Source: a virus. From it: a DNA stretch of 64,000 bases. Under the pieces are notes generated by a model. That model saw nothing but the letters and a program-made list of their open reading frames with translations. It ran no database searches and was not told the DNA's origin. Made by a program: the position numbers and the translations under genes. The DNA lies in the IMG/VR virus record IMGVR_UViG_3300046791_000443, positions 1 through 64,000 of that record; one strand, 5' to 3'. Shown here in pieces: positions 1-8,601 of this stretch (position 1 is its first letter; each line of letters opens with the position of its first letter).

Positions 1-1868
1 ACCTGGTCGACAAACATCAGGAGGTCGGCCTCGGTCAGCGCGAAGTAGCCGGTGCGGAGGAAGGACGTCATCGCCACATTGTCGGCGTCGTTGCCGCGCT
101 CGTGCTCGTAGATCATGCGGCTGGCAGCGCCGGCGGCGATCGGGCGGTTGTAGACCGACTGATCGATCCAGGCGGTGCGATCGAGCTGGCCGTAGTCCCA
201 GCCCGCACCCGGCGGCATCAGGACGTTGCACTTCACATAGCTGTCGATCTCGCCGCCGCCGGCGCGGCTGGGGTAGTACCAGGCGACCTCGTTGAACAGC
301 GAGTTGGCGGCGAAGCGGATCTTCCAGGCGGCGTCGGGGTAGATGTTGTTGAAGACGCGGTCCCAGACCGGGCACGGCATCGGCTGCACGCCGCCGTCGC
401 CCATCGAGAAGAACTGCGCCGTGCCCATCCAGTAGGCGGTCTGGGCCAGCGTGCCGAGCGCCTTGCGGCTGATGCAGCCGCAGCCGCGTGCCACCTCCTG
501 GATCGAATAGACGCCCAGCCCGCCGATGTACTGCATCGTCCAGGCGCCGACATCAGTCAGCAGCAGACCCTGGAGGCTCATCTGGATGCCGCTCACGATC
601 CTCGAGCCGCGCGACAGACGGCGCGAGCCCGCCTGGTTGATGGGCGAGCCGACCCAGATGTTGAAGTTGTCGACGTCGCACCAGCGCACCAGCATGTGGT
701 CCTGGATGCCGGTGAAGCTCGAGCCCCAGGCGATGATCTGGCGCTGCGGCATGGCCATGAAGCAGCCGTCATTGACCGGCGGCCCGTTGGCCATCACGAC
801 CGGCGTCCCTGGGCGGGTGGTCGGTGACCAGTACATGATCGGGCCACCATGCACGACGGTCGAGCCGGAGCTGCCGAAGTTGGTCTCGACCGGGCAGAGG
901 ATCAGGAGGTCACCCCAGTTGTCGAACGTCCAGTCGCGCGTCTGCATCTTGTTGCCCGGCGGCACGATCGGCGTGACGCCGGTGCCGTAGCCGCCGCGGC
1001 CGTAGCCGCCGGCGCCGTAGCCCGTGCCCTGGGGCAGCGGCCCGGTGCCGCTGTAGAACTCGTAGCGCGCCAGGCCGCCATTGATCGGCACTGTCGCGAC
1101 CGCATCGGCGCTCTTCGAGGCGAGGATCCTGAAGTTGTCGACGTCGACCACCTCCTGGACGATGTAGTCGCCGGCCAGGACGATGGTGTCGACCGTGGTC
1201 GGGATCAGGACCGAGTAGGTGTCACCCACCTGGTAGCCGTGCGCGGGCAGCAGGACATTGACGAAGGAGCTGGCCACCGTCGTCGAGAAGATCGCCACGA
1301 CGCCGCCATTGGCCACGGTAGCGATGGCCAGGTAGGGATTGCCGAAGCGATCGAGCACCTCGATCTGGAACGACGTCGCGCTGAGAGCGATGCAGCGATA
1401 GAGGCCGAACAGGATCAGGCCTCCGACGCTGATGTGGGCCGGTATGTAGACGACGTCGAAGTCGGTGGCGTTCGAGCCTGCGTCGGTCACGATCACGATG
1501 TTGCTGCCGGTCGCGGTGTCGATCTCGGGCGTGACATTGTCCTGGCGCACGACCGGCGTGATGTCCTGGAGGATGCCGTCGTGGATGACGCGCAGCGGCG
1601 CGCCGTTGGTCGGCACCGCCGACGTCTCGCAGCCGACCACCAGCCACTTGTTGTCGTTGGTGTCGGACCACGCCCACAGCGCGCGGACGATCGCCGGCAT
1701 CGCCGTCGGGTAGAAGCGCAGCCAGCCGCCCAGCTTCTGCCACAGGCCGAAGCTGCTGCGATCGAACATCTGGCGCACGAGATTGCAGAAGCTCACGGCC
1801 GCCTGGTTCAGAACAGGTGTCTTGTTCTGATCCACGCCCTGCATGAATTTCATCATCTCGTGCGGCAT
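1..1868 (-). CDS. P22 gp10-like tail hub / DNA-stabilisation protein (partial)
   Basis: Reading frame open from an ATG at 1868 to the left edge, so at least 622 residues are seen and the C-terminus is missing. The ATG overlaps the stop of the upstream adaptor gene (ATGA). The chain is rich in beta strands and aromatic residues, with segments such as HMLVRWCDVDNFNIWVG and TDVGAWTMQYIGG. Beta-propeller-like tail hub or packaged-DNA stabilisation proteins of podophages (P22 gp10 type) have this kind of sequence and follow the adaptor gene. A Gly/Tyr run (GYGAGGYGRGGYG) lies about 300 residues in. Inferred role: closes the head-tail channel and connects adaptor to tail needle or fibres. Family assignment rests on motif memory and position; no structure comparison was possible. 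Confidence 0.65.
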   Translation of the reverse strand, partial: MPHEMMKFMQGVDQNKTPVLNQAAVSFCNLVRQMFDRSSFGLWQKLGGWLRFYPTAMPAIVRALWAWSDTNDNKWLVVGCETSAVPTNGAPLRVIHDGILQDITPVVRQDNVTPEIDTATGSNIVIVTDAGSNATDFDVVYIPAHISVGGLILFGLYRCIALSATSFQIEVLDRFGNPYLAIATVANGGVVAIFSTTVASSFVNVLLPAHGYQVGDTYSVLIPTTVDTIVLAGDYIVQEVVDVDNFRILASKSADAVATVPINGGLARYEFYSGTGPLPQGTGYGAGGYGRGGYGTGVTPIVPPGNKMQTRDWTFDNWGDLLILCPVETNFGSSGSTVVHGGPIMYWSPTTRPGTPVVMANGPPVNDGCFMAMPQRQIIAWGSSFTGIQDHMLVRWCDVDNFNIWVGSPINQAGSRRLSRGSRIVSGIQMSLQGLLLTDVGAWTMQYIGGLGVYSIQEVARGCGCISRKALGTLAQTAYWMGTAQFFSMGDGGVQPMPCPVWDRVFNNIYPDAAWKIRFAANSLFNEVAWYYPSRAGGGEIDSYVKCNVLMPPGAGWDYGQLDRTAWIDQSVYNRPIAAGAASRMIYEHERGNDADNVAMTSFLRTGYFALTEADLLMFVDQ

Positions 1869-2593
1869 CAGCCGGCCGCCTGGCGTGAGGGTGACGCGAC
1901 CACCGCCGGCGACATCGAGGTCCAGGCGGCGCTCTCCATCTTCTTGCGCGCCTCCTCGACCATGCCGCCCTTGAGCAGCGTCATGTACTGGCTCTCGTAG
2001 CTGACAGCCATCTGCGGGTCGTCGCTCTGGCGCCCGAAGTTGCGCTGGTAGCCCGAGATCCAGATCATGCTGGCCATGATGAAGATGTCGGGCAGGTAGG
2101 TGGCGATGAAGGTCGTCGGGTTGGTCGCGCTGAGAGAGGGCGGCCGCACCGTGCCGACGAGCTCGGTCTTGTAGGCGGCGTCGGGCCAGGGCCCGAACAA
2201 CACCGCGTTCTGGGTCAGCATGGCGACGTAGCGCGGCAGCGCCGCTGCCTCCACGCTGCCGTAGACGTAGAGGAGATACTCCTTGCTCGTCCACACCAGC
2301 GGGTTCCGCTTGCCCGCGTCAGGGTTCGCGGCACCGACTGGCGTGATGATGTTGACGTCCTGGAGCGTCACGAACATGTCCATCGGGAAGGTGAGCATGC
2401 GCTGGTTGGCGACCAGCGACAGGCTGGACACCGTCCCGACCGTCGACAGGAAGTCGAGATCCCGGCACATCCGCAGCTCGGCGTAGTTCACCATCTGCGG
2501 CGCCAGGGCGACGAAGTTTTCGTCGGCCACATCCACCACAGCCAGTCGCGCGATCGCGTCGAGATAGCTCGTCCAGGTGAGGGGTGTGACCAT
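1868..2593 (-). CDS. Head-tail adaptor-like protein (second copy)
   Basis: 241 residues, ATG at 2593. The N-terminal half has the pattern of phage adaptor proteins of the SU10/P22 gp4 type: a short helix, then YAELRMCRDLDFL, then alternating hydrophobic strands (MLTFPMDMFVTLQDVNII). The C-terminal part is helical (SQYMTLLKGGMVEEARKKM). It lies directly before the gp10-like hub and overlaps it by ATGA, the usual order of adaptor then hub. A second, differently built adaptor-type protein is at 13186-13884, so the two may form successive rings of the neck. It could instead be a hub accessory protein. Role inferred from pattern and order. Confidence 0.6.
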   Translation of the reverse strand: MVTPLTWTSYLDAIARLAVVDVADENFVALAPQMVNYAELRMCRDLDFLSTVGTVSSLSLVANQRMLTFPMDMFVTLQDVNIITPVGAANPDAGKRNPLVWTSKEYLLYVYGSVEAAALPRYVAMLTQNAVLFGPWPDAAYKTELVGTVRPPSLSATNPTTFIATYLPDIFIMASMIWISGYQRNFGRQSDDPQMAVSYESQYMTLLKGGMVEEARKKMESAAWTSMSPAVVASPSRQAAG

Positions 2594-2596
2594 GGC

Positions 2597-2833
2597 CTAG
2601 TTGACCGTCTTGGGCTCGCCCTCGCCATCGGCGCCATTGGGCGTGCTGGGCGGGGCCGGTGGCGCGGGCGGCGCCGGAGGCGTGGGCCCCTTGGCGGCCT
2701 GCTCCTTGGCCTGCTGCTCGGCGGCCTGCTTCTGCAGGTTCATGAAGGTCTGCAGGCTCTCGTTGAGCGGCAGGGCGCCCAGGCCCTTCAGGATGACTTG
2801 CATGTCCTGGGGCGTGACTTTGAGATCGAACAT
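2597..2833 (-). CDS. Small proline-rich virion-region protein
   Basis: 78 residues, with a good ribosome-binding site (AGGAGC) before the ATG at 2833. The N-terminal third looks like a folded helical segment (TPQDMQVILKGLGALPLNE), then a Gln/Ala/Lys helix, then a Pro/Ala tail with repeated PPAP units and an acidic end. It sits 3 bp before the adaptor-like gene inside the structural operon. The middle could form a coiled coil or chaperone-like helix. No family recognised. Confidence 0.6.
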   Translation of the reverse strand: MFDLKVTPQDMQVILKGLGALPLNESLQTFMNLQKQAAEQQAKEQAAKGPTPPAPPAPPAPPSTPNGADGEGEPKTVN

Positions 2834-2873
2834 CGGCAGCTCCTATGGGTTCAGGTGGCCCAGGGTATCACGG

Positions 2874-3164
2874 TCAGCTTTTGCCGTAATTCCTGAAGGC
2901 GGTGAGCTCGGCGGTGCAGGCCGGGCACAGCAGCATGCTGGCCATCACCGGCATCGGGGACATGAACGTCGCCGGCCTGGGGCGCGGGACCGGCGGGCCG
3001 CCCTCTACGGCCGCCTGGACCTCGGGCGGCGGCGGCGGGGGCGGCGGCTCCGGCATGGTGGTGACGTTGAGGGTCGACCAGCCGGGCGGCATGCCGGTCG
3101 TGGTGGGCTCCGATACGACCCCGTTGCGGTCGCAGGTGTAGACGGTCGTCGAGACAGAAGCCAT
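2874..3164 (-). CDS. Small Cys-pair, proline-rich protein of the tail operon
   Basis: 96 residues. I chose the ATG at 3164 because AGGAGGAGAG lies just upstream; the frame also has an earlier start that would run into the fibre gene. The protein has an early YTCDRNG segment, a run of eight prolines near residue 40, and a late CPACTAEL motif. The spread cysteines could bind a metal or form a disulfide. It lies just downstream of the longest fibre gene. Function unknown; a fibre assembly helper or small virion protein is possible. Confidence 0.6.
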   Translation of the reverse strand: MASVSTTVYTCDRNGVVSEPTTTGMPPGWSTLNVTTMPEPPPPPPPPEVQAAVEGGPPVPRPRPATFMSPMPVMASMLLCPACTAELTAFRNYGKS

Positions 3165-3177
3165 GTGCGCTCTCCTC

Positions 3178-6100
3178 CTAGGTGGTCCTGATGATCTTGA
3201 TGACGACACCGACCGGCGGCATGTTCTGGAAGGTGCCAGCACCCGTCGGCTGGATCGTCATAACGGTTCCGACATTGCCTGTCGAAGACAGCGCGTCGGG
3301 GCTGGTGCCCTGGGCGTTGCCCATGTGCGAGGCGTGGGCGTGGCTCTGCATGAACTGGCTACCGCCGACCTTGCCCGGCACGGTGGCATCGACACCGGAT
3401 CCGGCCAGGGTGACGCGGTTGGTGCCATTGTCGCGGCCGATCGTCATGCGGCTCGAGAGGTCGGGCAGGTTGAAGGTCGTGGACCCGTCACCGACGCCCC
3501 AGGTCGTGCCGATGGCGGTGAACAGCGAGGCAAAGGTGGTGCGGCTGACCGCAGCGCCGTTGCACTCGGCGTAGCCCGACGGGATGTTGGCGGCGGGGCC
3601 GGCGAAGTCGATGACCGAGCCGACCGGCAGCGCACCGCCCGCACCGGCCGGTCCCTGGGGGCCCATCACGCCATCGATGCGGAAGCCCTCCCAGCGCATC
3701 GTTGCCGAGCCCAGGATCATGCCGCTTGGGCTGTCGATGTGGGTCCACATCTCGAGGTAGTCGCCGGCCACGACATCGACCAGCGTGTCGTATTCCATGG
3801 TGTTGAACCAGCCGGCCGCGATAACACTCCTGAACTGGCCCGTCGGCGTGATCTCGACGCCGTTCTTGTAGAGATGCATGTAGACGTTGCAGGCCTGGCC
3901 GTTGACGTTGTAGCTGCCCCGGCAGGAGACAAAGTAGAGGCCCGCGTCAGGAAACGTCACGCGCTTGTTGGCCGTCGAGTAGTTGGTGCCGTTGCGCTCA
4001 AGCGAGATGCTGTCGAAGTTGATCTTGGTGAGCGTCGTGACCGGCACCGTCTGGTCGGCGGTCATCTTCACCATCCAGACATAGCCGGATGCGCCACCGC
4101 CCGCGTAGCCCTGGTCCTTGACCCACTTGGTCGTCGCGACCGATGTGTCGTTCTGCGCCAGCGGCGGGTTGGCGGCGACCTGCAGCAGGTTGGTGGTGGT
4201 GTAGGTGAGGAGCTGCGCGCCCGCGTAATCGAACCACGCGAAGTGAGTCGTTGGTGTCGCTGCCGCCGACCGGAAGATCATGCCCCAGTTGCCGTCGGTG
4301 TAGATCGAGCCGGGCTGCCACGCCAAGCCACTCGAAAGAACGAGGCCGCCCGTGTAGAGCCCACCAACAATCGTCGCAGCCCCGGTGGTGGCGCTGATGC
4401 CGAAAGCGACGCCAAGGCTGGTCCCCGGCGGGTTGTAGCGCGACATGAACCAGTCGCCGTTGTTGTTGTGGCCGACATCCCACCGGACAGCGGCCCCCTG
4501 CCAGTAGCGCGAGAAGCCCCAGTGCGTCGCATCGACGACAGTCTGATAGTTGGGCGCGTCAGTGGCGTGCGTGTTGGAGGTGATCGTGCTCTGGCTGTTG
4601 ATGGTGGAGTTGGCCCAGAGGTTCGTAGCGGTGATGTCGCCGGGGACGATGAGGTCGCCGCTGCGCTTGAACTGGAACTGCTTGACCATCGTGCCGCCGT
4701 CGTCGAGCGCACGAAGGTAGAGATCGCCATCGGTGTAGAGGAAATACTCCCACAGCTTCAGACCGGCGGCATTGCCGGTGGCGTTCCACTTGAAGTTGGG
4801 GACCGACGCGGCCTGCGCCTGGAACAGAGGCGCGGTAGCGTAGCCGCTGAGATGGGCATACCCAATAAAAGCGTCGCGCCAGTAGGCCGTCGTCGAGCCG
4901 AGATCCTTGCCCAGGTTGTACTGGCTGATGAACGACCCGGCGAGCAGGCTGTCGCCGTCAGCGGAGATGTAGGTGCTGACGACGCCCGCCGTGTTCCTCA
5001 TGCGGATGAAGGAGCCGACGACGCTGCCCGAGTTGAGATCGAGAGCGCCCGCGTGCGCGGCGTTCGCGCCGGTCATGAACAGCCGCGCACTCGACTGCAC
5101 CGAAGTGTTGAGCGTCACCCCGGCAATGCCGACGCCCATGCCGTTGATGTCATCGTCGGCGGTGGGCGATACGACGAAGCCCTTGCTGTCCCAGATCGCG
5201 AACTTCACGTTGGGCACATGGAAGGTGCCCATGTAGTAGTTGTGCGCGCCGCTGAAGCCCGCCGCCTCGATGGTCTGAGGCGTCATCACGGTGCCGTTCC
5301 AGTGCTGGAACTTGAACGTGCCGCCGAACCGCTCGACGAAGTTGATCTCGGCGGGACCAGCAGCGTAATTCCAGCCGATAGCGAGGCCCTGTGACCACGA
5401 TCCTGAAGGATTGGACGAGGCCACGTTGCTGGTGAAGTAGCTCCAGCCTTCGGAGAGGATCGCGCCCGCGACCCATGCGTTGTTGCCGACATCCATCCTG
5501 CCGGGGATGAACGTGGCATACGTCACCGTGCCAACGCGATCCTGAAGGACATGGACGTTGTTACGGAGGACGTTGCTGGGCGATGCGGTGCCGCCGAGAT
5601 AGAGCGCGATGTGGTTGGAGCCGTCGGTCAGGTAGGTGTAGCCGTCGGCCCCACCTTGGTTCGCCATGCCGCCACCGGCAAGCATGGAGTGGTAGACGCC
5701 GACAAATCCTTGAGGTGAAGAAAACTCTCCCCCGGTGGAGACCGTCGAGCCGTTCAACAGGATGCGACCGTCGTTCAGGACTTCGATCTGCCGCTGGCTG
5801 CCTGTCGGAAAGCCGATGCCGACGCCGTCGACATCCCAGAACATGAAGCCGTGAACGGAGCTGTCGACGGTGCGACCGAAGCGCACCAGGGATGTCGTCC
5901 AGTCACCGCCATCGGCCAGACGATCATAGCGGGCGATGAGCCGGTCCACGTTGGCCGTTGCCGAACCGAACTGGGCGACCTCCTGAACCGACCCGGCGGA
6001 CACTCCGAGAGGGGGTGCATTAACGGTGAGCTTGCCGTTGATCGTCGGTGAGCCAATGCCGACCGGGAAGAAGACCTCGCCATGGCTCGCAATGGTGATC

Positions 6101-7932
6101 GCGGTGATGTCGGTCGTGGAGCCATTGCGGACCTTGTAGTCGTAGGCGATGGTCGATCCGGTGTGGCGCTGGAAGATACGCAGACCCCAGCCGTTGGCAT
6201 CACTGCCAAATATATACGACTGCATCAGGTCTGATGTACTCGATGCCGTGTGTTTCGTGTTCGCCATGCTGCCCAGCATCGACAGCACATTGACGGGATC
6301 GTAGCCCGCTGCGCCCAGGCGAACGGTAGTAAAGTTGAACCACGCATCCTTGCTGTTGCGGGTGAACAGTATCGGCGTCGCGAGGTAGGCCCCCGCGTCG
6401 TCGAACATGTTCATGATGAAGTTACCGCCGCCCATCGATCCGCCCGACTTGGGATCGATGCCGAAGGTCCAGACGTTGACGCCGTTGTACTTCCAATCGA
6501 ATGTCGCGCCGCCCACCGTCACCAGATCGGAAGCAAAGGCGGACTCATAGGCGGTGTCAGGGCGGCTGTAGACGGTGCCCATTGTCGTGAACATGCCGTC
6601 GCGATTGAACTGGAAGCGGCCAAGCTCGCCGCTCGCATCGTCGAGCCAGCGCAGCGTCAGTTCGCCGCCTGCACCGGGCCAGCCGATGAAGTCCCACCGC
6701 TTGGCGCCGACAGGGTTGCTCTGGATCTCCCACAGGAAGCCCGGCCACTCGGTGCGCTGCGCGCGGATGTAGGGCGCAATGACCTCGGTCGACGCGACCA
6801 GACTGCCGGTCACGAAAGCGTACAGGCTCGCAGGATTGAGATAGAGGCTGCCAACCGACGTAGCGATGTAGCTGTCAGTGGCATTCGACTGCAGCCGCAT
6901 GATGAAGTCGGACGCATCGGTGCCGATGTCGATGTAGCCGCCGGTCGGACTTTTGACTTCGATGGATGAATAGAACTGCGAGTTGTCGCCCAGGGCGATG
7001 AGCCTGCGGTAGGCGTAGAAATCGCCGGTCGACTCCAGGCGCGCCCGCTGCGGCGATCCTGCACCGTCCCCTGCATTCAGGTTGAAGTACATGATGCTGT
7101 TGCCGCCGCCAGCGGGGTTCGCGCCGACCAGATTGACCCCGATGCCGCCGAACTCCGCGTAGGCGCTGTCGCCGCCGATGCCGTTGAAGACCAGCCGGCC
7201 GATCAGCGCGCCCGCCGCCGCAGGGCCGCCGCCGGCCGCCTGGCGCCACAGCGACAGCAGGGTCGCGTAGCCGGTCGTCGGCGCATCGTTGATCAGGCGC
7301 AGCTGGGTCCAGGTGTCGCTCGGGTTCCTGGCATCGATGTTGTTGTCGAAGTAGGAGAGCCCGTGCGCGGTGAAGGTGCCGGTGACGTAGAGGTTGCCTG
7401 GGCCGGCGAGCGTGCCGCCGATCAGCGGCAGGTAGGCGCCGCCGGTCGCCGGGGCGTAACCCTTGGCCAGCACCCAGGCTGCCGTCACCGCCTCGTTGCC
7501 GGTCAGGGCGTTGGAGGGCGGCGGGATGACGAAGGTGCCGTCGCGCTTGAACTGCCAGATCTGCGTGAAGACGGCGGCATCAGTGAAGGCCGCTATCTTG
7601 AACGAACCGTCCGCCGACATGAGGCCGGTAAAGCCATGCTCGTTGGCGGGCGCCGCGCTGTTCCAGACATCCCAGCCCGCCTCGGCACCATCGACGGCGC
7701 TGTTGCCGGACATGCTGATCCAGCCGATATCGGCATAGACGGTGACCGTGTCCGAGCCAGCGCCGACAACCAGGTCACCGGTCATCGGCAGGCTGCCGTC
7801 GCGCGGCAGGAAGTCGCCCGCCGTGCCGGGGGCGACGATCCACATGATCCCCGTCCACTGGTAGGTCACGCCGTTGGCGGCCGTGAACTGCTGGCCGACC
7901 GTCGGTGAGGCTGGGAAGTCGATCGCTGCCAT
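3178..7932 (-). CDS. Long tail fibre with C1q-like and tail-collar domains
   Basis: 1584 residues. The N-terminus (SPTVGQQFTAANGVTYQW) is of the kind that starts many phage fibres. The long middle is built from repeating beta-rich blocks ending in phrases such as FQFKRDGT, with two TxAWVxAKGYA / ATTKWVKDQGY junctions. Around residues 1285-1425 there is a C1q/TNF-like jelly-roll candidate (MTADQTVPVTTLTKI to MRWEGFRIDG), then a short collagen-like MGPQGPAGAGG. From about residue 1432 to the end there is a phage tail-collar domain: PVGSVIDFAG, then SGYAECNGAAVSR, then FNLPDLSSRM. This order is that of receptor-binding fibres. It shares blocks with the fibre gene at 8601-12683. Confidence 0.85.
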   Translation of the reverse strand: MAAIDFPASPTVGQQFTAANGVTYQWTGIMWIVAPGTAGDFLPRDGSLPMTGDLVVGAGSDTVTVYADIGWISMSGNSAVDGAEAGWDVWNSAAPANEHGFTGLMSADGSFKIAAFTDAAVFTQIWQFKRDGTFVIPPPSNALTGNEAVTAAWVLAKGYAPATGGAYLPLIGGTLAGPGNLYVTGTFTAHGLSYFDNNIDARNPSDTWTQLRLINDAPTTGYATLLSLWRQAAGGGPAAAGALIGRLVFNGIGGDSAYAEFGGIGVNLVGANPAGGGNSIMYFNLNAGDGAGSPQRARLESTGDFYAYRRLIALGDNSQFYSSIEVKSPTGGYIDIGTDASDFIMRLQSNATDSYIATSVGSLYLNPASLYAFVTGSLVASTEVIAPYIRAQRTEWPGFLWEIQSNPVGAKRWDFIGWPGAGGELTLRWLDDASGELGRFQFNRDGMFTTMGTVYSRPDTAYESAFASDLVTVGGATFDWKYNGVNVWTFGIDPKSGGSMGGGNFIMNMFDDAGAYLATPILFTRNSKDAWFNFTTVRLGAAGYDPVNVLSMLGSMANTKHTASSTSDLMQSYIFGSDANGWGLRIFQRHTGSTIAYDYKVRNGSTTDITAITIASHGEVFFPVGIGSPTINGKLTVNAPPLGVSAGSVQEVAQFGSATANVDRLIARYDRLADGGDWTTSLVRFGRTVDSSVHGFMFWDVDGVGIGFPTGSQRQIEVLNDGRILLNGSTVSTGGEFSSPQGFVGVYHSMLAGGGMANQGGADGYTYLTDGSNHIALYLGGTASPSNVLRNNVHVLQDRVGTVTYATFIPGRMDVGNNAWVAGAILSEGWSYFTSNVASSNPSGSWSQGLAIGWNYAAGPAEINFVERFGGTFKFQHWNGTVMTPQTIEAAGFSGAHNYYMGTFHVPNVKFAIWDSKGFVVSPTADDDINGMGVGIAGVTLNTSVQSSARLFMTGANAAHAGALDLNSGSVVGSFIRMRNTAGVVSTYISADGDSLLAGSFISQYNLGKDLGSTTAYWRDAFIGYAHLSGYATAPLFQAQAASVPNFKWNATGNAAGLKLWEYFLYTDGDLYLRALDDGGTMVKQFQFKRSGDLIVPGDITATNLWANSTINSQSTITSNTHATDAPNYQTVVDATHWGFSRYWQGAAVRWDVGHNNNGDWFMSRYNPPGTSLGVAFGISATTGAATIVGGLYTGGLVLSSGLAWQPGSIYTDGNWGMIFRSAAATPTTHFAWFDYAGAQLLTYTTTNLLQVAANPPLAQNDTSVATTKWVKDQGYAGGGASGYVWMVKMTADQTVPVTTLTKINFDSISLERNGTNYSTANKRVTFPDAGLYFVSCRGSYNVNGQACNVYMHLYKNGVEITPTGQFRSVIAAGWFNTMEYDTLVDVVAGDYLEMWTHIDSPSGMILGSATMRWEGFRIDGVMGPQGPAGAGGALPVGSVIDFAGPAANIPSGYAECNGAAVSRTTFASLFTAIGTTWGVGDGSTTFNLPDLSSRMTIGRDNGTNRVTLAGSGVDATVPGKVGGSQFMQSHAHASHMGNAQGTSPDALSSTGNVGTVMTIQPTGAGTFQNMPPVGVVIKIIRTT

Positions 7933-7941
7933 GCCGTGCCC

Positions 7942-8601
7942 CTAGGGGAAGAACGTGATGCGGACGCGGCCGATCGCGCCCGCCGGATTGCTGGCCGAAG
8001 TGTTCGACCCGCCGCCGCCACCAGGCGCCGTGCCCGCCAGGGTCGAAGCGCCGCCCGTGCCGGATCCCATCGGCGTCCCTGGGCTCAGGCCCGTCGTGTC
8101 CGTGCCCGCGGTCTGCAGCGACCCGGCACTGCTGGCGCCCGCGCCACCGCCGCCGACCGAGTTGTTGCCGGTGCCGCCGTTGCCGCCCAGGCGCACTGTA
8201 GCACCGACGCCGCCCGCCGTGCTGCCGACGCCGGCCGTCGAGGCCGCCGCGTTGGTGCCACCCCTGGCGCGGGCGCCTGTCGTGGCCAGCGTCGGCACGG
8301 CGTTGGTGGTGTTGACCCAGCTGTCGGTGCCGCCGCCCGCGATCGCGACCGAGTAGAAGATCGAGTTGCCGGGCGTGACGGCGATGCGCGCATTGGAGAC
8401 CGCGAACTGGCCGCCACCGCCACCGGCACGCTGGCCGGTCGTCGCGGATCCGAAGCCGTTGCCGCCCGAGGCCAGCGCCTCGCCGGTGTAGGAGTTGTAG
8501 CCCGCCGGGATGAGGACGCTGCCTGGGCCGGTCGCGGTGATGACCTGGACGATCGGCGGCAGACCGCCCGACGCCAGCAGTATGGCGGTGTTGGCGGGCA
8601 T
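7942..8601 (-). CDS. Glycine-rich fibre-tip / adhesin-like protein
   Basis: 219 residues, ATG at 8601 overlapping the stop of the upstream fibre (ATGA). An earlier in-frame start exists but would overlap the fibre gene by 600 bp, so it was rejected. After a hydrophobic start (LLASGGLPPIVQVITATG) most of the chain is Gly/Ala/Ser/Thr-rich, with many GGGG and GGNGGTGNN-type loops, ending GRVRITFFP. Polyglycine-loop proteins of this kind serve as receptor-binding tips or adhesins in several phages (T-even gp38 type). Its place between two very long fibre genes supports a host-recognition role. Role inferred. Confidence 0.65.
   Translation of the reverse strand: MPANTAILLASGGLPPIVQVITATGPGSVLIPAGYNSYTGEALASGGNGFGSATTGQRAGGGGGQFAVSNARIAVTPGNSIFYSVAIAGGGTDSWVNTTNAVPTLATTGARARGGTNAAASTAGVGSTAGGVGATVRLGGNGGTGNNSVGGGGAGASSAGSLQTAGTDTTGLSPGTPMGSGTGGASTLAGTAPGGGGGSNTSASNPAGAIGRVRITFFP

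Noticed and set aside
849-2000. 383-residue open frame on the plus strand
   Set aside because: Antisense to the gp10-like and adaptor genes; His/Asp/Arg-rich composition without protein-like hydrophobic pattern.
3163-5394. 743-residue open frame on the plus strand
   Set aside because: Antisense to the long fibre gene; Arg/Val/Asp/His/Gly-biased translation typical of shadow frames in GC-rich DNA, no domain and no ribosome-binding site.
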